A stretch of 64,000 nt of DNA, from positions 3,038,001-3,102,000 of the forward strand of contig OY751493.1 in the NCBI GenBank assembly GCA_963565915.1. Direction: 5' to 3'. The translations under genes were made by a program, and so were the position numbers. Origin of the DNA: Entoloma clypeatum (Eukaryota > Basidiomycota > Agaricomycetes > Agaricales > Entolomataceae). Position 1 is the stretch's first letter. Each line of letters opens with the position of its first letter. A model generated the notes under the pieces. That model was not told the origin of the DNA. It worked only from the letters and a program-made list of their open reading frames with translations, and did no database searches. Positions 1 through 11,721 of this stretch are shown piece after piece.

Positions 1-170
1 CGATGAGAGCCCCATAGAGAAAGATTGCGTGACCAGAAATGCTACAGCGATCTGTAGAGTCAGATGCCCAATCTGTTGAAGTTCCATCTGGGTGCCAGCC
101 ACAGGCATACTGAGCAACACAGCTACAGTGTGGAAGTACTCTACTTAACCGTTCTAGCCACTTACATGGT
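1..170 (-). pseudogene. Ty1/copia pol fragment (RNase H end), cut by window edge
   Basis: On the minus strand a frame reads through the copia RNase H core: a motif close to WASDSTDRCSISG is followed by an aliphatic stretch ending at base 1, where the window cuts it. Copia RNase H domains carry exactly this D-W-A-S-D...S-x-S-G pattern before the C-terminal tail. The upstream half is lost against an LTR-like stretch. It differs in sequence from the copia fragment at 456-1800, so it is a second element into or beside which that one inserted. It is too short to assign a family. Confidence 0.7.
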
Positions 171-179
171 TTGGGAGGG

Positions 180-385
180 TGAGGCTGGTGAGAGCGGTTG
201 AGGCTGATGAGAGCGATGGAGCTGGTTAAGAGTCAAGAGACAACTTTTTGATATTGACAGTTTCCTGGTCTTATATACCGTGCTACTGTTTGTACCAACC
301 AAATAAGTATGTAATCGAAGATATCTAAATGGTCACGTGATGTAATCTAATCTAATCTAATCTACGTGATGGAAAAGTTTCAACA
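180..385 (-). repeat. 3' LTR of the minus-strand copia remnant (left edge approximate)
   Basis: Read on the minus strand, a polypurine tract with seven consecutive G (386-395) is followed immediately by TGTTGAAAC, the usual start of an LTR after a polypurine tract. The stretch contains a TATA-like TTATATACC and four tandem copies of a TAATC-type pentamer near 345-364. The far edge cannot be fixed because the matching 5' LTR is missing. The right edge at 385 is well supported, the left one is an estimate. Confidence 0.5.
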
Positions 386-455
386 CCCCCCCATATTTAG
401 TACATACTTCTAAATACATCTTTTACTTTTTCCCATATAGGTACTCTTTCTTCGT

Positions 456-1800
456 CTAGTTTTTAAGTAATCCGAAGTACAGGATAAACTTGCTAAAGAG
501 GATTTTCCCCAGATTCTTAGTTAAAAGGTCTGCAGGGTTATTCACTCCTTCAATGAATTCGACCGTAATAACGCCTTCGGATACTTTTTCTCTGACAAAG
601 TGGAATCGCACGTCAATGTGCTTGGATCACTTTTCAGTTACAGGATTGGATGCAATGAATACAGAGCCATTGTTATCTCCATTAAGCCATGCCACTGCAC
701 GACTGCAATCTGATAGCGCCATGTATTCTGCTTCTGTGGATGAGAGGGCAATGGTTTTCTGTGCTGATGAAACCCATGTTACTGCTCCAGACGCTAGTGA
801 TATGAAGTAGCCAGTGGTGGATTTCCTGGTGTTTTCGTCTGATGCCCAATCAGAGTCTGTAAAAGCATAGATCCCTTTCCCGGAATCACCATCATACATG
901 ATCGCATAATTTTTTGTTGCCTTCAAATATCTGCAAATATCCCTAGCCACTTCTAAATGGCGTTTGGTGGGGTTTGCGGAGAATTGAGACATTTTGATTA
1001 CAGCGAAACAAATGTCGGGTCTTGTCCCAATCATTAAGTATAATAATGATCCGATGACGGATTGGTATTTGGACCTAAGTTCGGCATTGGGTTCATCCTC
1101 GGACTTCATGGGTTTGTATCCTGTCGGGAGTGGGGTATGGGTGGCATTGGATTCACTCATCCCCATATGTGCGAGTATTTTCTCAAGGTAAGGTACTTGA
1201 TCGATGAGGATCCGCTTCCCATGTTGCCTTATTTGGATCGAGAGAAATTCCTTTGGTTCACCATCAGACACCAGGTGTCCTAGGTCCCTACATTCCCATG
1301 TTGTCATGAAGGCCTTCTTTTTCTCTAGCGTGTATTCCCGGTTTGTGCCGAGAAAAGCAGAGTCATCGACATAAATGACGGCGATCACAATTTCCCCTTT
1401 GGTACTTGTGTGAATAAAAACTCCCGCATCGGAGTGTAGCCGGACAAAGCTGAGCTTTTTCATGGAGGAATCGAGTTCTCTCCACCAGGCTAATGCGGCC
1501 TGCTTGAGTCCGTATAGGGCTTTGAATAGTTGGTACACGAAGTGTTCTTTCCCTTTTACTATGTAACCCTCAGGCTGTTGCATGTAAATTACCTCATGGA
1601 GTGTTCCATAGAGGAAGGCTGATGAGACATCCAAGAATGTCATGAACCACCCTTCAAGGGCTGTCAATGCCAGAATTAATTGGACAGTCTCGTACCTCAC
1701 TACTGGTGAGAAGATCTGATCGAAATCAATCCCTTCTGTTTCTTTAGATCAATCCGTGGTGGTCTTGCCTCTGTTCTCTGGTCTTGGAGAGGCTTTGCCC
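456..1800 (-). pseudogene. Ty1/copia reverse transcriptase-RNase H remnant
   Basis: The minus-strand frame encodes the copia RT core (RYETVQLIL start, DVSSAFLYG, the polymerase motif YVDDS, a QYQSVIGSLLYL-like connection) and then RNase H (DSDWASDENTRKSTTGY, LSSTEAEYMALSD). An in-frame TGA lies at 627-629 where the family expects Arg before SKHIDVRFHF. The frame then continues to the true stop TAG at 456-458, followed by a polypurine tract. Just upstream of EGIDFDQIFSPV a one-base loss near 1745-1755 breaks the frame, and only a short piece of the preceding KAR...DLKK motif survives. Gag, protease and integrase are gone. It is a 5'-truncated dead copy. Confidence 0.9.
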
Positions 1801-1899
1801 CCGTCTCTTGATTCTTGCTTTTCTGGGGAGGCTGTACCCCCTTCTGTTTTTGCTTCCAGGAATGCTGTACCCCCATCGTCTGAAATCGTAGACCCACGT

Positions 1900-3112
1900 A
1901 CCCCACCTAAGTGTAGTTTAGATGTAGTAATGCAATCTCCCGGCAGTGCTGAGCACCAGGATATTGACATGTCTCCTCGTGCAAACTTGCACTCTCTGCA
2001 AGGTGCTTCGTGCACTGAGGGTGGTTTCATTCATGGTCAGGCATTGGGTAACACTATGAACCATGCTGATTTCGCATACAACCAATCTACTACTGCACCA
2101 CCCAATGTCAAGGGTACTGTACATGTGTACAAGTCTAAGGAATCTGAACGTAGCAATCCGAGGGCTATGAAGTCTTCAATGACTATTTGAATTCCTGTAA
2201 ACAGTTCTCTTGGTCCTGTTCTTCACAAACTGGGCAATTTATACTCACCTGTGAAGAATGAAAATCATAGGATCTATGTGTACAAAAATGAGGAGACTTG
2301 GGACATAAAGGGTCGCTATACTGCTGCACTCTCGGATGACGATACAGTGGATTGGAAGTTTAATGATAATGGATATGTTTTCCATCTTTTTGTGAGTTTT
2401 ACTATTCATATTGATTGAAGTATATCTCTGATACAAATACTTTTAGGCTGAATCATCTGAATCATCTATCTCTACACAAATTCCAACATCTTCTACTATC
2501 CCCCCTCTCATGACTGAACCTTCTGTATCCAACGACACATCTGAATCTCAAGGACTTTCTCTTTTCACCTCTGTTCAACAATCTATGATTGAACAGTTGA
2601 AGATTGAGTCTATCTATTTGGATCGCAAAAATCATACTTTGCGCTATGTATATTCAAAATATCAAGAATTTTGTCGTGCTCAGGCTCTGCTGAATGAAAT
2701 GCAGAACAATCTAACTTGGAAAGGTGCTGGTAAACAGAGTGATTTGAGAGGCATCTTTGCTTCTTCATCCTATTTCTATTCCAATTATGAACCCTTTAAA
2801 TTTGTTGCAAAATATCCATCTCTGGTAGACTGGTTGGAGAACACTGAAGGCCGTCTATCTGACGATGAAATCTGGGGATTTTCTGAGGATTATAATCTTG
2901 GATCTGTGAAGAAGTTTCTGCATCAGCAAGGGGAATTGAAGTCTAAGATTGATGAAAAGGCTGAAGAAGTGGAGAAACAGTCTAAAAAGAAGGGAAAGTC
3001 TAAGCCAGCTGTGGAAAAGCAGAGTTCTGCTGCTGAAGGGAAAAAGTCTAAGGTGGTCAAAAAGAAGCAGGGTGAAGGCTCTGAAAGCAGCGGCAAGAAA
3101 GCAAAGAAGTAG
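1900..3112 (+). pseudogene. Lys-rich companion protein of the KDZ-type locus, 5'-truncated
   Basis: A coding frame runs from the copia junction (somewhere in 1800-1950) through GTVHVYKSKE and an in-frame TGA at 2188-2190. It crosses a clean 55-nt intron at 2392-2446 (GTGAGT...TTTTAG) and ends at a TAG after a Lys/Ser-rich basic tail (KKAKK). The centre is a charged helical region (SIYLDRKNHTLRYVYSKYQEF). I recognise no named domain. It lies directly upstream and in the same direction as the CxC5/CxC6 gene, so I infer it is the first gene of the same mobile unit. The basic tail could be nuclear or nucleic-acid binding. The 5' end was lost to the copia insertion. Confidence 0.5.
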
Positions 3113-3502
3113 TAAGTTGATACAACTTATAATTTTTAATTTGTGTTTGAGTTTTAGTAGTTTGTTACAGATCTTGTATGCATTTTGTTCTCAATGGCTA
3201 GCTGCAATATTCTTTTGGCTTTGGACTTGGGCTTCTGTTGGCATTCAGGTCTTAACTCGATTCAAATCACTTGAGATTATTCTGGCATTGGCCTTGCTGC
3301 CAGTTACTTGTGCTTATAATCCTGAACAAGGATTTCCTGAGATTTCATTTCAGGACTTTAGTATCTTTGTATCAGAAAATTTCAATTCTAAAATCTCACT
3401 GAGTACAGTACTCATGGCTTTGCTCACTATGACCAACAACCCAGATTTGCTTAGTCTTCATGCTAAAGACATGACATCTATGTCACGTAGCGTGTTTTTC
3501 AA

Positions 3503-4080
3503 TGTTGGAAAACGTCGGATGCATCGGAGCAGTCGGAGCGGAGTAGCGGATGAACGGATGCGACAAGTCCGACGTCTTGCAGAAAGGACCTGGCTTCAAC
3601 TTATGTGTTGCGCCCCATTCTTTGACGTGGTCCTAGATTTCGGATTGGCAGATGTCGGAGGGTGAGAGGAGCGGATGTGCGGAGCGGATGTGCGGAGGTG
3701 GAGACGTGAGAAGGAGGATGAGGACGAAAGGCAAAGGAATAGATTGGTGGAACGTATGGCAATGTATAGTGACGTATAATATTCGAACTGAGGAACTACG
3801 ACAGAATTCATACTACTTATAGTAAACCAGAAGTGGGTCAGTAACTACTATAGGTAAGGTGTGGATGTCGGAGTTACTCATCGGAGCAATCGGAGTACGG
3901 AGAGGAGCAAATGCAAAATCAACATCAAGATGTCTACTTGTCAGCATAATTAGAATGTTAACTAGTAGAGATGTCAATAAGTACTATTATGAAGATCATC
4001 AGATGTCGGACCGGATAAAACGTCGGAGTCATTGGATGTGTCGGATGTATGAATTGCATGGTTATGACAATCTAGTCATT
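3503..4080 (-). repeat. Degenerate solo LTR related to the 47329-54594 chromovirus
   Basis: This block interrupts the coding frame of the CxC5 gene and is rich in CGGATG/CGGAG words. Read on the minus strand it contains GTAGTTCCTCAGTTCGAATAT, nearly identical to a stretch in both LTRs of the 47329-54594 element (near 47632 and 54181). It has no gag or pol, so it looks like a solo LTR left after recombination. The TG...CA borders are approximate and I could not find a convincing target-site duplication. Confidence 0.5.
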
Positions 4081-4468
4081 TATCTTTCACTGGTTGGATG
4101 ACTTCACTTGCTTTTATTATAATACAATTACTGGGTGATAACGAGGCATCCTTGTTTTTTTCTGAAACAAGAACATTCAAAAAGAAGAATGAACAAGGGC
4201 GAATTAATGTCTTGAGCAAACAACTTGATGCATTTGCTTAATTGTTACATCTGTATCCTGTACGACAAAATGGTGAATTCAAAGGCAAACTGAAATCTGT
4301 TTCTCATACTGCTATTGAACCAATATATGTATTGGCTCCAAACACACCTGTTTGTTTGACGACATCTTGCAATTTTCATGTACTCAAACGTGAAACTCGG
4401 AACATTGATATACCTCGTATTAAACTGATCAAAGGCACTACTATTCATGATCAAGCCTATATAGTTTC

Positions 4469-4901
4469 TGTAAGGGCAACCACTTTCACTTTTCACTTTT
4501 CCTTTACTTTCTTCCTTTCCTTTCTATTCCACCATCTCCGACGTCCTCCAATCGTATCTGCTGTCTCCGACATCTTATCCACCTCTCCGCATCTGACGAC
4601 TCCGCCCCCATCCACTACTCCGCACGTCGGATCACAGGTACTATCATTCATCTTGTTTCCATTCATCCTTCATCGCTACTCCCGATCATTGCTCATCATT
4701 CATGCGTCTTGTTTTATCTCTTATTTCATATCTCATTTTACTATTTATCTCACTAGCTTGCAGGGGAATCCTTAGAACTTTCTCTTCGGATCTCCCTTGC
4801 AAGGTGTGTGTTGTATTACTTATCAGACTGCTCAATCTAAACTTCGGATCTCCCTTGCAAGTATCTGAGTTTGAGTCTTGGATTGTAAGGTCGCCCTTAC
4901 A
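4469..4901 (+). repeat. 5' LTR of chromovirus 1
   Basis: TGTAAGGGC...GCCCTTACA, 433 bp. By eye it differs from the 3' LTR at six positions: near 4559, 4593, 4597, 4625, 4710 and 4734. All six fall on CpG sites and five are C/T or G/A transitions. An internal pair of CTTCGGATCTCCCTTGCAAG copies lies near 4795 and 4841. I see no strong TATA box. No tRNA-type primer site beginning TGG directly follows the LTR. Confidence 0.95.
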
Positions 4902-5062
4902 GTAGAAAGTTCTCTTCTAATTGGACCGGGTCCGATTGCATCGTTGTCACGATTCCGCACTTCGGAGCAGCTTCGTCCGCGTCTGACTCCGATACATCTC
5001 ACACCCCTTCCAGTTCTTCTAATTACCTCTCCGTAACTGGTGATTCTGCTCTGCGCATAGTA

Positions 5063-6205
5063 ATGGACGACCCCAATCGCCTTGAACAGCTCGAGCACAA
5101 GTTCCAGGAACAACGTCAAACTCTCGCTGATATCTCGACTCAACTTGACCAACTCCTCCTCGCCTTCAACACAATTCCTGCCCCAGCTCCGCCACCTATC
5201 CCACCTGCTCCCGCACCCGCTATTATACCCACTCCGCTCGCTCCAGCCAATCCGGGCATGCGTTGAGCAAAACCTGCCAATCCGTCGGACTTCGATGGAT
5301 CACGCGCAAATGGCTGGACCTTTCTAAACTCCTGTGAATTGTTTATGGGGCTGGCTCCGGAACAGTTCGCAGACGACCACGCTAAAATTTATTGGGCCTT
5401 ATCTTTCATGAAGAGTGGACGCGCAGCACGCTTTGCGGATCGCATTATCTGACAGGAGCAAAGGACCGGTGCTCCGCCTTATCAGACTTGGGTGGACTTC
5501 CATGCAGTCTTTACAGCGGAGTTCACTCCGAAGAATGAGGAACAGGATGCGAGACTGATCCTCGAAGGAGAATCCTATTATCAAGGTCAACGGGATGTCG
5601 AGACCTATATTGACGAGTTCAAAGACTACATTGACAAAGCGGGCTATCAGGAGGATACCAACATCGTACTCAAATTCTGCCATGGTCTCCGTTCCGACAT
5701 TCAGAACAAGATTGCCACCCTGACCCATGGACGGCCTGCGGATGACAACCCCAATGAGTGGTACTCTGCAGCACGAGTCAATGACGACAATAGGATTGCC
5801 AACAAAGCCTTCAAAGCCACTGCTCCGACCCGCACCTCCGCTTTCCGCAATGTTGTCGGACCACGAGTACCTGGCACCTCAGTATTCCCTCGCCCCTACA
5901 TTCCATTCACTCCACGTACAACTCCGCTCGCATCCGCATCCACTCTGCCAACAAGGGACCCCAATGCAATGGACATTGATACTTCACGCGTCAAAGGCAA
6001 TGCCAATGCATGCTTCAGATGTAACAAAACGGGTCACTTTAGTCGTGAATGCCCCCTTCGCTTTGATGTTCGCTTCATGACAACGGAGGAGCAGGATGAG
6101 TTTGTTATGGAACAACTCATGGCAGCAGAAGGCAACTCCGTTCTGCCCACGGAGTCTGCGGAGTCAGAGGAAGGACAGGAGGATTTTCCTCCCCACAGCG
6201 AGTGA
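5063..6205 (+). pseudogene. gag: gag of chromovirus 1
   Basis: The frame starts at ATG 5063 (MDDPNRLEQLEHKF), has a predicted coiled-coil start, a Pro/Ala-rich linker and the gypsy capsid region (LILEGESYYQGQRDVETYIDEF). It ends with a zinc knuckle CFRCNKTGHFSREC and an acidic tail stopping at TGA 6203-6205. Two in-frame TGA codons, at 5264-5266 and about 5450, replace Arg where the reading otherwise stays continuous. The capsid packages element RNA in virus-like particles and the knuckle binds RNA. The heptamer GGATTTT at 6181-6187 near the end is in phase for a -1 shift into pol. Confidence 0.9.
6181..6187 (+). promoter_or_regulatory. Candidate -1 ribosomal frameshift heptamer GGATTTT (gag/pol)
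   Basis: The gag codons read ..G GAT TTT, which is the X XXY YYZ register. Slipping back one base leads into the -1 frame, which is open from here through the protease and RT. The stop of gag follows six codons later. The same heptamer in the same register stands at the end of gag in chromovirus 3 (61069-61075). GGAUUUU is the known shift site of dianthoviruses. Function here is inferred. Confidence 0.55.
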
Positions 6206-9200
6206 ACAGTGCGCCCTCGTTGTCTGCTAAAAATCATTATGCTGCCTTATTTATGGAACAATATGATCCTATACCCTCCATCTCTAAGCCTGCAAACGAT
6301 CCCATAGTCGCACCCAACTCCGCAAATCCCATCCACCTCCGCCTCTCTAAATGGGAGCGTCGGCTTCCAAAACAATATGTCCTCGCCTCTGCTCAGTCCG
6401 ACAATTCTATTGAACTAGACATAGTTCTTGAAACTACCGACACCAAAGACACACTATCACAAAAGGCCTTACTCGACAGCGGGGCAACAGGGTCATTTAT
6501 TGAACGCACTCTGGTTGAGAAACATCGACTCTCTACTCAAAAACTACAACACACAATTCCGGTATACAACATCGACGGAACTCCAAATGAGGCCGGAGCA
6601 ATAATGGAGGTGTTGGATGTAGTGCTCCGCTATCGGGATCACTCGGAATGGACCCAGCTTGCAGTCACAAGTTTGGGAAAACAAGAAATAGTGTTAGGCT
6701 TCACTTGGCTCAAAGAACACAACCCCGAGGTAGATTGGACATCAGGGGAAGTGAAGATGAGCCGGTGTCCTGCACGATGTCGGACATGCCACCAGGAGGC
6801 AGCCCAAGAGCGGAAGGAGCGGAAGTTTGAACAAGTCCGCATCCGAGCCTGTCGGATGGGTTCCACTCCGACGTCCGGTCTAGAGGAGGAGGAGGAGGAG
6901 GCTCCACGTGGCCCATGGGTGGAGGATGTCACAGAAGGAGAGGAACCGGAGGAGTTAGCAGAAGACGATGAGGAAGAGGATGAGTTTGAGGACGGAGATC
7001 GCCTTTTTGTCGGAACAGTACCCGCAGAGGCGGAGTTCATCCGCGCTTCATCCAATATCTCGCAACGTCTATCGGAGGCATTCCTCAGTAACCAAAAACC
7101 TAAATCTTTCCGCGACTCTGTACTGGACCACTTGTTTGACTTCAAAGACATATTCTCAAAGACCTCTTTTGACACCTTACTGGAAGAGCGGACTTGGGAC
7201 CACACCATTGAACTTGTTCCGGACGCCTCTCCGGCAGGTTGTAAGGTATATCTGCTTGCTCTGAACGAACAGAAGGAACTCAACGCGTTTTTGGAGGAAA
7301 ACCTTGCAACTGGTCGAATCCGCCCTTCCAAGTCTCCGATGGCATCTCCGGTATTTTACATCAAGAAGAAGGATGGCTCCCTTCATCTTGTACAAGACTA
7401 CCGGTCACTCAACTCCAAAACTATCAAAAACAAGTATCCGCTTCCGCTCATATCCGAACTGATCAATAAACTTCAACATGCTCAATATTTCACCAAGCTC
7501 GACATCTGCTGGGGCTACAACAATGTGTGGATAAAACCCGGAGACGAATGGAAGGCTGCTTTTCGGACCAATCGCGGACTCTATGAACCATTGGTGATGT
7601 TCTTCGGCCTCACTAATAGTCCATCCACATTCCAGACTATGATGAACGAGATCTTTCAGGACCTTATCACTGAAGGTGTAGTCTGTGTTTACCTCGACGA
7701 CATACTCATCTTCACGGAGAGCCTTGCAGAGCATCGGAGAGTCACACGGATCGTACTGGAACAACTTTGCGAACACAAACTCTATCTAAAACCAGAGAAA
7801 TGCGAGTTTGAACAAACGCGCATTGAATACCTAGGCCTTATTATTGAACAAGGACACGTAGAGATGGATCCGGTGAAGGTAGCGGGGGTTGCGGAGTGGC
7901 CCGCTCCGACAAACATCCGAGAAGTACAGTCCTTTCTGGGATTCACTAACTTCTATCGCTGTTTTATTGAAGGGTTTTTGGACATCACGCGCCCTCTTTT
8001 CGAGCTCACGAAGAAAGGGCACCTCTGGTCTTGGAGGGAGGGAGAAGTGTCCACATTTGCGGAGTTGAAGCGGAGGATTACATCCACTCCGATCCTGGTC
8101 TTAGCTGATCATGGAAAGGAGTGGCGGATAGAAGCGGATAGCTCGGACTTTGCAACCGGAGCAGTACTGTCCCAACCAACAGAGGACGGTAAGTGGCACC
8201 CTGTCGCATTCTATTCCAAAAGCCTAAGTCCGGTGGAATGCAACTACGAGATCTATGACAAGGAGATGTTGGCAGTGGTCCGCGCATTGGAGGAGTGGAG
8301 GCACTTCCTTGAAGGAGCGGAGAAGACAGTGGAGATTTGGACGGACCACAAAAATCTTGAGTATTTCATGACAGCTCAAAAACTAAATCGACGACAGGCT
8401 AGATGGTCCTTATACCTCGCTCGTTTCGATTTCAAAATGCACCATCAACCTGGCAAGTCAATGGGCAAGTCCGACGCTTTGTCCCGACGAGCGGACCACG
8501 GAGACGGATCGCGGGACAACGAAAACATCATCCTTCTTCGACCAGAATTGTTTGCAGTGCGAGCAATGCGGGGAGTAACTGTTCAAGGGGAAGAACGCGA
8601 TGTCCTCCACCAGGTCCGACAGGGAATCTGAGAGGGGTTACTGGAAGATAGTGTGGCAGAGGTTGTCAAATCCCTTCCGACCGTCAGAGCGGGGTCTGTC
8701 CATAGTGCAGAGTGGAGGCAAGCGGAAGGTTTGCTCTACTTCAGGGATCATATCTATGTTCCTAACAATCCCCAACTGCGTCATCGGATCCTCACACAAC
8801 ACCATGACACTCCGGTGGCCAGACATCCTGGACGGTGGAAAACCTTGGAACTGGTGTCGTGCAATTACTGGTGGCCACACATATCTCGTTTAATAGGTCA
8901 ATATTGCAAGACATGCGACCCTTGCCTCCGCACCAAGGTCCGATGCACTCCGCCCTCCGGAGAGCTCAATCCGCTACCGGTCCCCACGGAGCGATGGCAA
9001 GTAACCAGTGTTGACTTCATTACTGAACTACCAGAAGCCCATGGCTACAACGCTATCATGGTCGTAGTGGACTCAGTAGGGAAGCGGGGACACTTCATCC
9101 CGATGCACTCCGACATCTCCGCACTCGGGACTGCACGCTCCTATGTTCGAAATGTCTGGAAACTCCATGGACTACCAGAGGCCATTGTCTCCGACCGAGG

Positions 9201-10116
9201 ACCACAGTTTGTCGCCAAGTTCACGCGTGAACTATACAGGCTGCTTAACATTAAGGTTGCTGCCTCGACAGCCTACCATCCGCAGTCAGACAGACAGACG
9301 GAGCGGGTCAATCAAGGATTGGAACAATACCTTCGCCTATTCGTCAATGAACATCAAGACAATTGGGACGAATGGCTTCCGATGGCGGAATTTGCATACA
9401 ACAACCATGTTCACGCATCGACACGTCAAACTCCATTCTACATTGACACCGGCCGCCATCCGCGCATGGGATTCAAACCTCGCGAGAAGTGGATGGAGAT
9501 CGAGGCGGTAGCGGATTTCAGCCAGCGGATGAAGTCCGCTCTAGAGGAGGCTCGCGCAGCACTGACAAAGGCAAAAGATGACATGGCGCGATACTACAAC
9601 CAGCATCGGAGCACCACTCCGACATTCCGCCCAGGGGACAAGGTCTTTTTAGACTCATCAGACCTCAAAACCACCTGACCCACAAAAAAGCTTGCACATC
9701 GATACGTAGGCCCTTTCCCAGTGGTCCGACCTGTCGGAACACATGCCTATGAACTTCGCCTTCCCCCTTCCATGTCCCGCATTCACCCAGTATTCCATGT
9801 CGTCAAACTTTCACTAGTTCCTGACGACCCTTTCCAACGCCAAGTCCGCTCTCCTCCGCCTCCAACGGTAGTTGGAGAAGAATTAGAGTACGATGTTGAA
9901 AACCTCTTGGACAGCCGACTGCATCGAAGCAAGCTTCAATTCTTGGTCAAATGGAAGGGATATGGCTATGAAGAGAATTCCTGGGAAGCAGAAGACAATG
10001 TCCACGCTCCGCGCCTAGTCCGCGACTTCTACCGACGTCATCCAGGAGCTCCGCGGCGGATTGCCGCCGCGATATTCAACTCGTTTCACCTGACACGTCG
10101 AGACGCTGTGCCTTGA
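6188..10116 (+). pseudogene. pol: pol of chromovirus 1 (PR-RT-RH-IN-chromodomain)
   Basis: In order: protease with LLDSGATGSFI; RT with QDYRSLNSKTI, FGLTNSPSTFQ and the catalytic YLDDILIF; RNase H with EADSSDFATGA and TDHKNLEYF; integrase with a zinc-binding H...C-x2-C region (CKTCDPC), DDE-core stretches VDFITELPE and SDRGPQF, YHPQSDRQTERVN; and a chromodomain (YDVENLLDSRL, LQFLVKWKGYGYEENSW). Two TGA codons, at 8629-8631 and 9676-9678, replace Arg, and the frame is otherwise open from the gag overlap to the TGA at 10114-10116. Chromodomains of this class target integration to modified histones. There are only 11 bases between the stop and the 3' LTR. Confidence 0.92.
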
Positions 10117-10127
10117 AGGGGAGATGA

Positions 10128-10560
10128 TGTAAGGGCAACCACTTTCACTTTTCACTTTTCCTTTACTTTCTTCCTTTCCTTTCTATTCCACCATCTCCGA
10201 CGTCCTCCAATCGTATCCGCTGTCTCCGACATCTTATCCACCTCTCCGCATCCGACCACTCCGCCCCCATCCACTACTCCGCACATCGGATCACAGGTAC
10301 TATCATTCATCTTGTTTCCATTCATCCTTCATCGCTACTCCCGATCATTGCTCATCATTCATGCGTCTCGTTTTATCTCTTATTTCATATCTCGTTTTAC
10401 TATTTATCTCACTAGCTTGCAGGGGAATCCTTAGAACTTTCTCTTCGGATCTCCCTTGCAAGGTGTGTGTTGTATTACTTATCAGACTGCTCAATCTAAA
10501 CTTCGGATCTCCCTTGCAAGTATCTGAGTTTGAGTCTTGGATTGTAAGGTCGCCCTTACA
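10128..10560 (+). repeat. 3' LTR of chromovirus 1
   Basis: 433 bp, the same borders as the 5' copy, preceded by a purine-rich tract and followed by the target duplication GTTTC. It keeps CpG at four sites where the 5' LTR has TpG or CpA and has lost it at others, so both copies have decayed since insertion. Confidence 0.95.
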
Positions 10561-11600
10561 GTTTCTGGAAAGTGTTTTAAATGCAACACTATATACTATG
10601 CTGATCATGAACAATCACTTGACAACAATACAGCAAAGCAATTATACTTGGAGTCTGCTCAATATCTTAAAGCTGGTCAAACACTTTGGGTTGATCATAT
10701 TTTTTCTAAAACAGTGTTAAATGCCATGTATAGCTTTCATGGATCCACTGCAGCTTATATGGAGTTTTGGAATAATAGCTTTGGCAATTCTGAACTGGAT
10801 CTGAGTCATTGGCAAATCTGGAAAGTGTTTATTGAAGAGTCTACTTGTATGATTGCTGCTGAATCAAATCAAATCTTGATTCTGGATGATAATATTTCAA
10901 TTGACAAGATAACTCAAAAAGCATATGAAGAACTATGTGCAGATGGAAAAATTGCTTTGGCTACTGATCATACTTGTACTGAATGTACTCAGCCATATAA
11001 ACAACATGCCGAATTTCTAACTGGCGATGATCCTGCTGCTGTTGTTAGCATTGATGAAAATGCTCCAGTTCCTGTTTTAACTGGTGAATTTGCTCTTGAT
11101 GCTGCTCTTGATCAGCAATGTGCTCAACAAAATGCTACCAATCGAAATATACCACTTGTTAACTTTGTTAATCCTCTTGGCAACTCTGGCATGTGTAACA
11201 TGATTGTTATGGATGGCATTGTTATGGGTGTACAACACTGCACTTTTGAAAAGTGTTCACAATTACTATACAACATGTGTGGAGCAATCTTCTGCCATGA
11301 TCATGACATTGAATATGGTGATAAGTGTTGTATTAAGAACTGTAACACTAGGAAAATAAATGGTACTCAGGCTTGTGCTGAACATCAGCCAGACTGGCAG
11401 CGACATTTCAACGACAAACTCGGGATAATTTCTCTGGAGCTCGCAGAGTATTGCAAAGAGCTGCAAATGAAAATCAATCTTGGCAACCACAACAAAGATC
11501 TTATGTTCAGCCACATGATGAAGATGCTGATGATATCACTATACAATCAAATTACTTTACCGCTGCTCGGTTTTACTGTGTTGAAACTATATGCAAACCC

Positions 11601-11721
11601 TCATCAGCAAATCAGACATGTGCTATGGCTGCTATGGGCACTATAGGGCACTACATTCTCAGGGATGTATGCTACAGAGCACTATGTAGCACTCTGTAGC
11701 ACATGTCTGATTTGCTGATGC
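11601..11721. mobile_element. 121-bp MITE-like inverted-repeat insertion
   Basis: The termini are a perfect 23-bp inverted repeat starting CATCAGCAAATC (11602-11624 and 11698-11720). Inside is a second small hairpin, GCTACAGAG...CTCTGTAGC (11671-11700). The block splits the CxC protein exactly between the codons for ICKP and CGVVVAWT. Removing 121 bases restores the frame. No coding capacity and no clear target duplication are visible. Confidence 0.75.

Larger units (their letters stand above)
4469..10560 (+). mobile_element. Complete Ty3/gypsy chromovirus 1 (Tf1/sushi type)
   Basis: The element is bounded by two 433-bp LTRs (4469-4901 and 10128-10560), both starting TGTAAGGGC and ending GCCCTTACA, and is flanked by the 5-bp target duplication GTTTC (4464-4468 and 10561-10565). 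Order: gag with one CCHC knuckle, then pol in the -1 frame with protease, RT, RNase H, integrase and a C-terminal chromodomain, then the polypurine tract GAAGGGGAGATGA. It sits inside the CxC5 cysteine cluster of the KDZ-type gene. Gag has two and pol two premature stops, all TGA at expected Arg CGA. The element is complete in structure but inactive as written. Confidence 0.95.

Noticed and set aside
1756..1900. Plus-strand frame with repeated EAxPPS as N-terminus of the KDZ companion
   Set aside because: The opposite strand here still shows copia motifs (KAR...DLKK before EGIDFD), so at least the first part is copia, and the true junction is further right.
4242..4775. A 177-codon frame running from the KDZ-type gene into the LTR
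   Set aside because: It crosses the chromovirus insertion point at 4469; the part after it is LTR sequence.
6639..7331. A 230-codon Ser-rich minus-strand frame
   Set aside because: Mirror image of the pol frame of chromovirus 1 in an acidic Glu-rich region.
10361..10720. A 119-codon frame from the 3' LTR into the interrupted gene
   Set aside because: It crosses the LTR border at 10560 and has the wrong frame for the CxC protein downstream.
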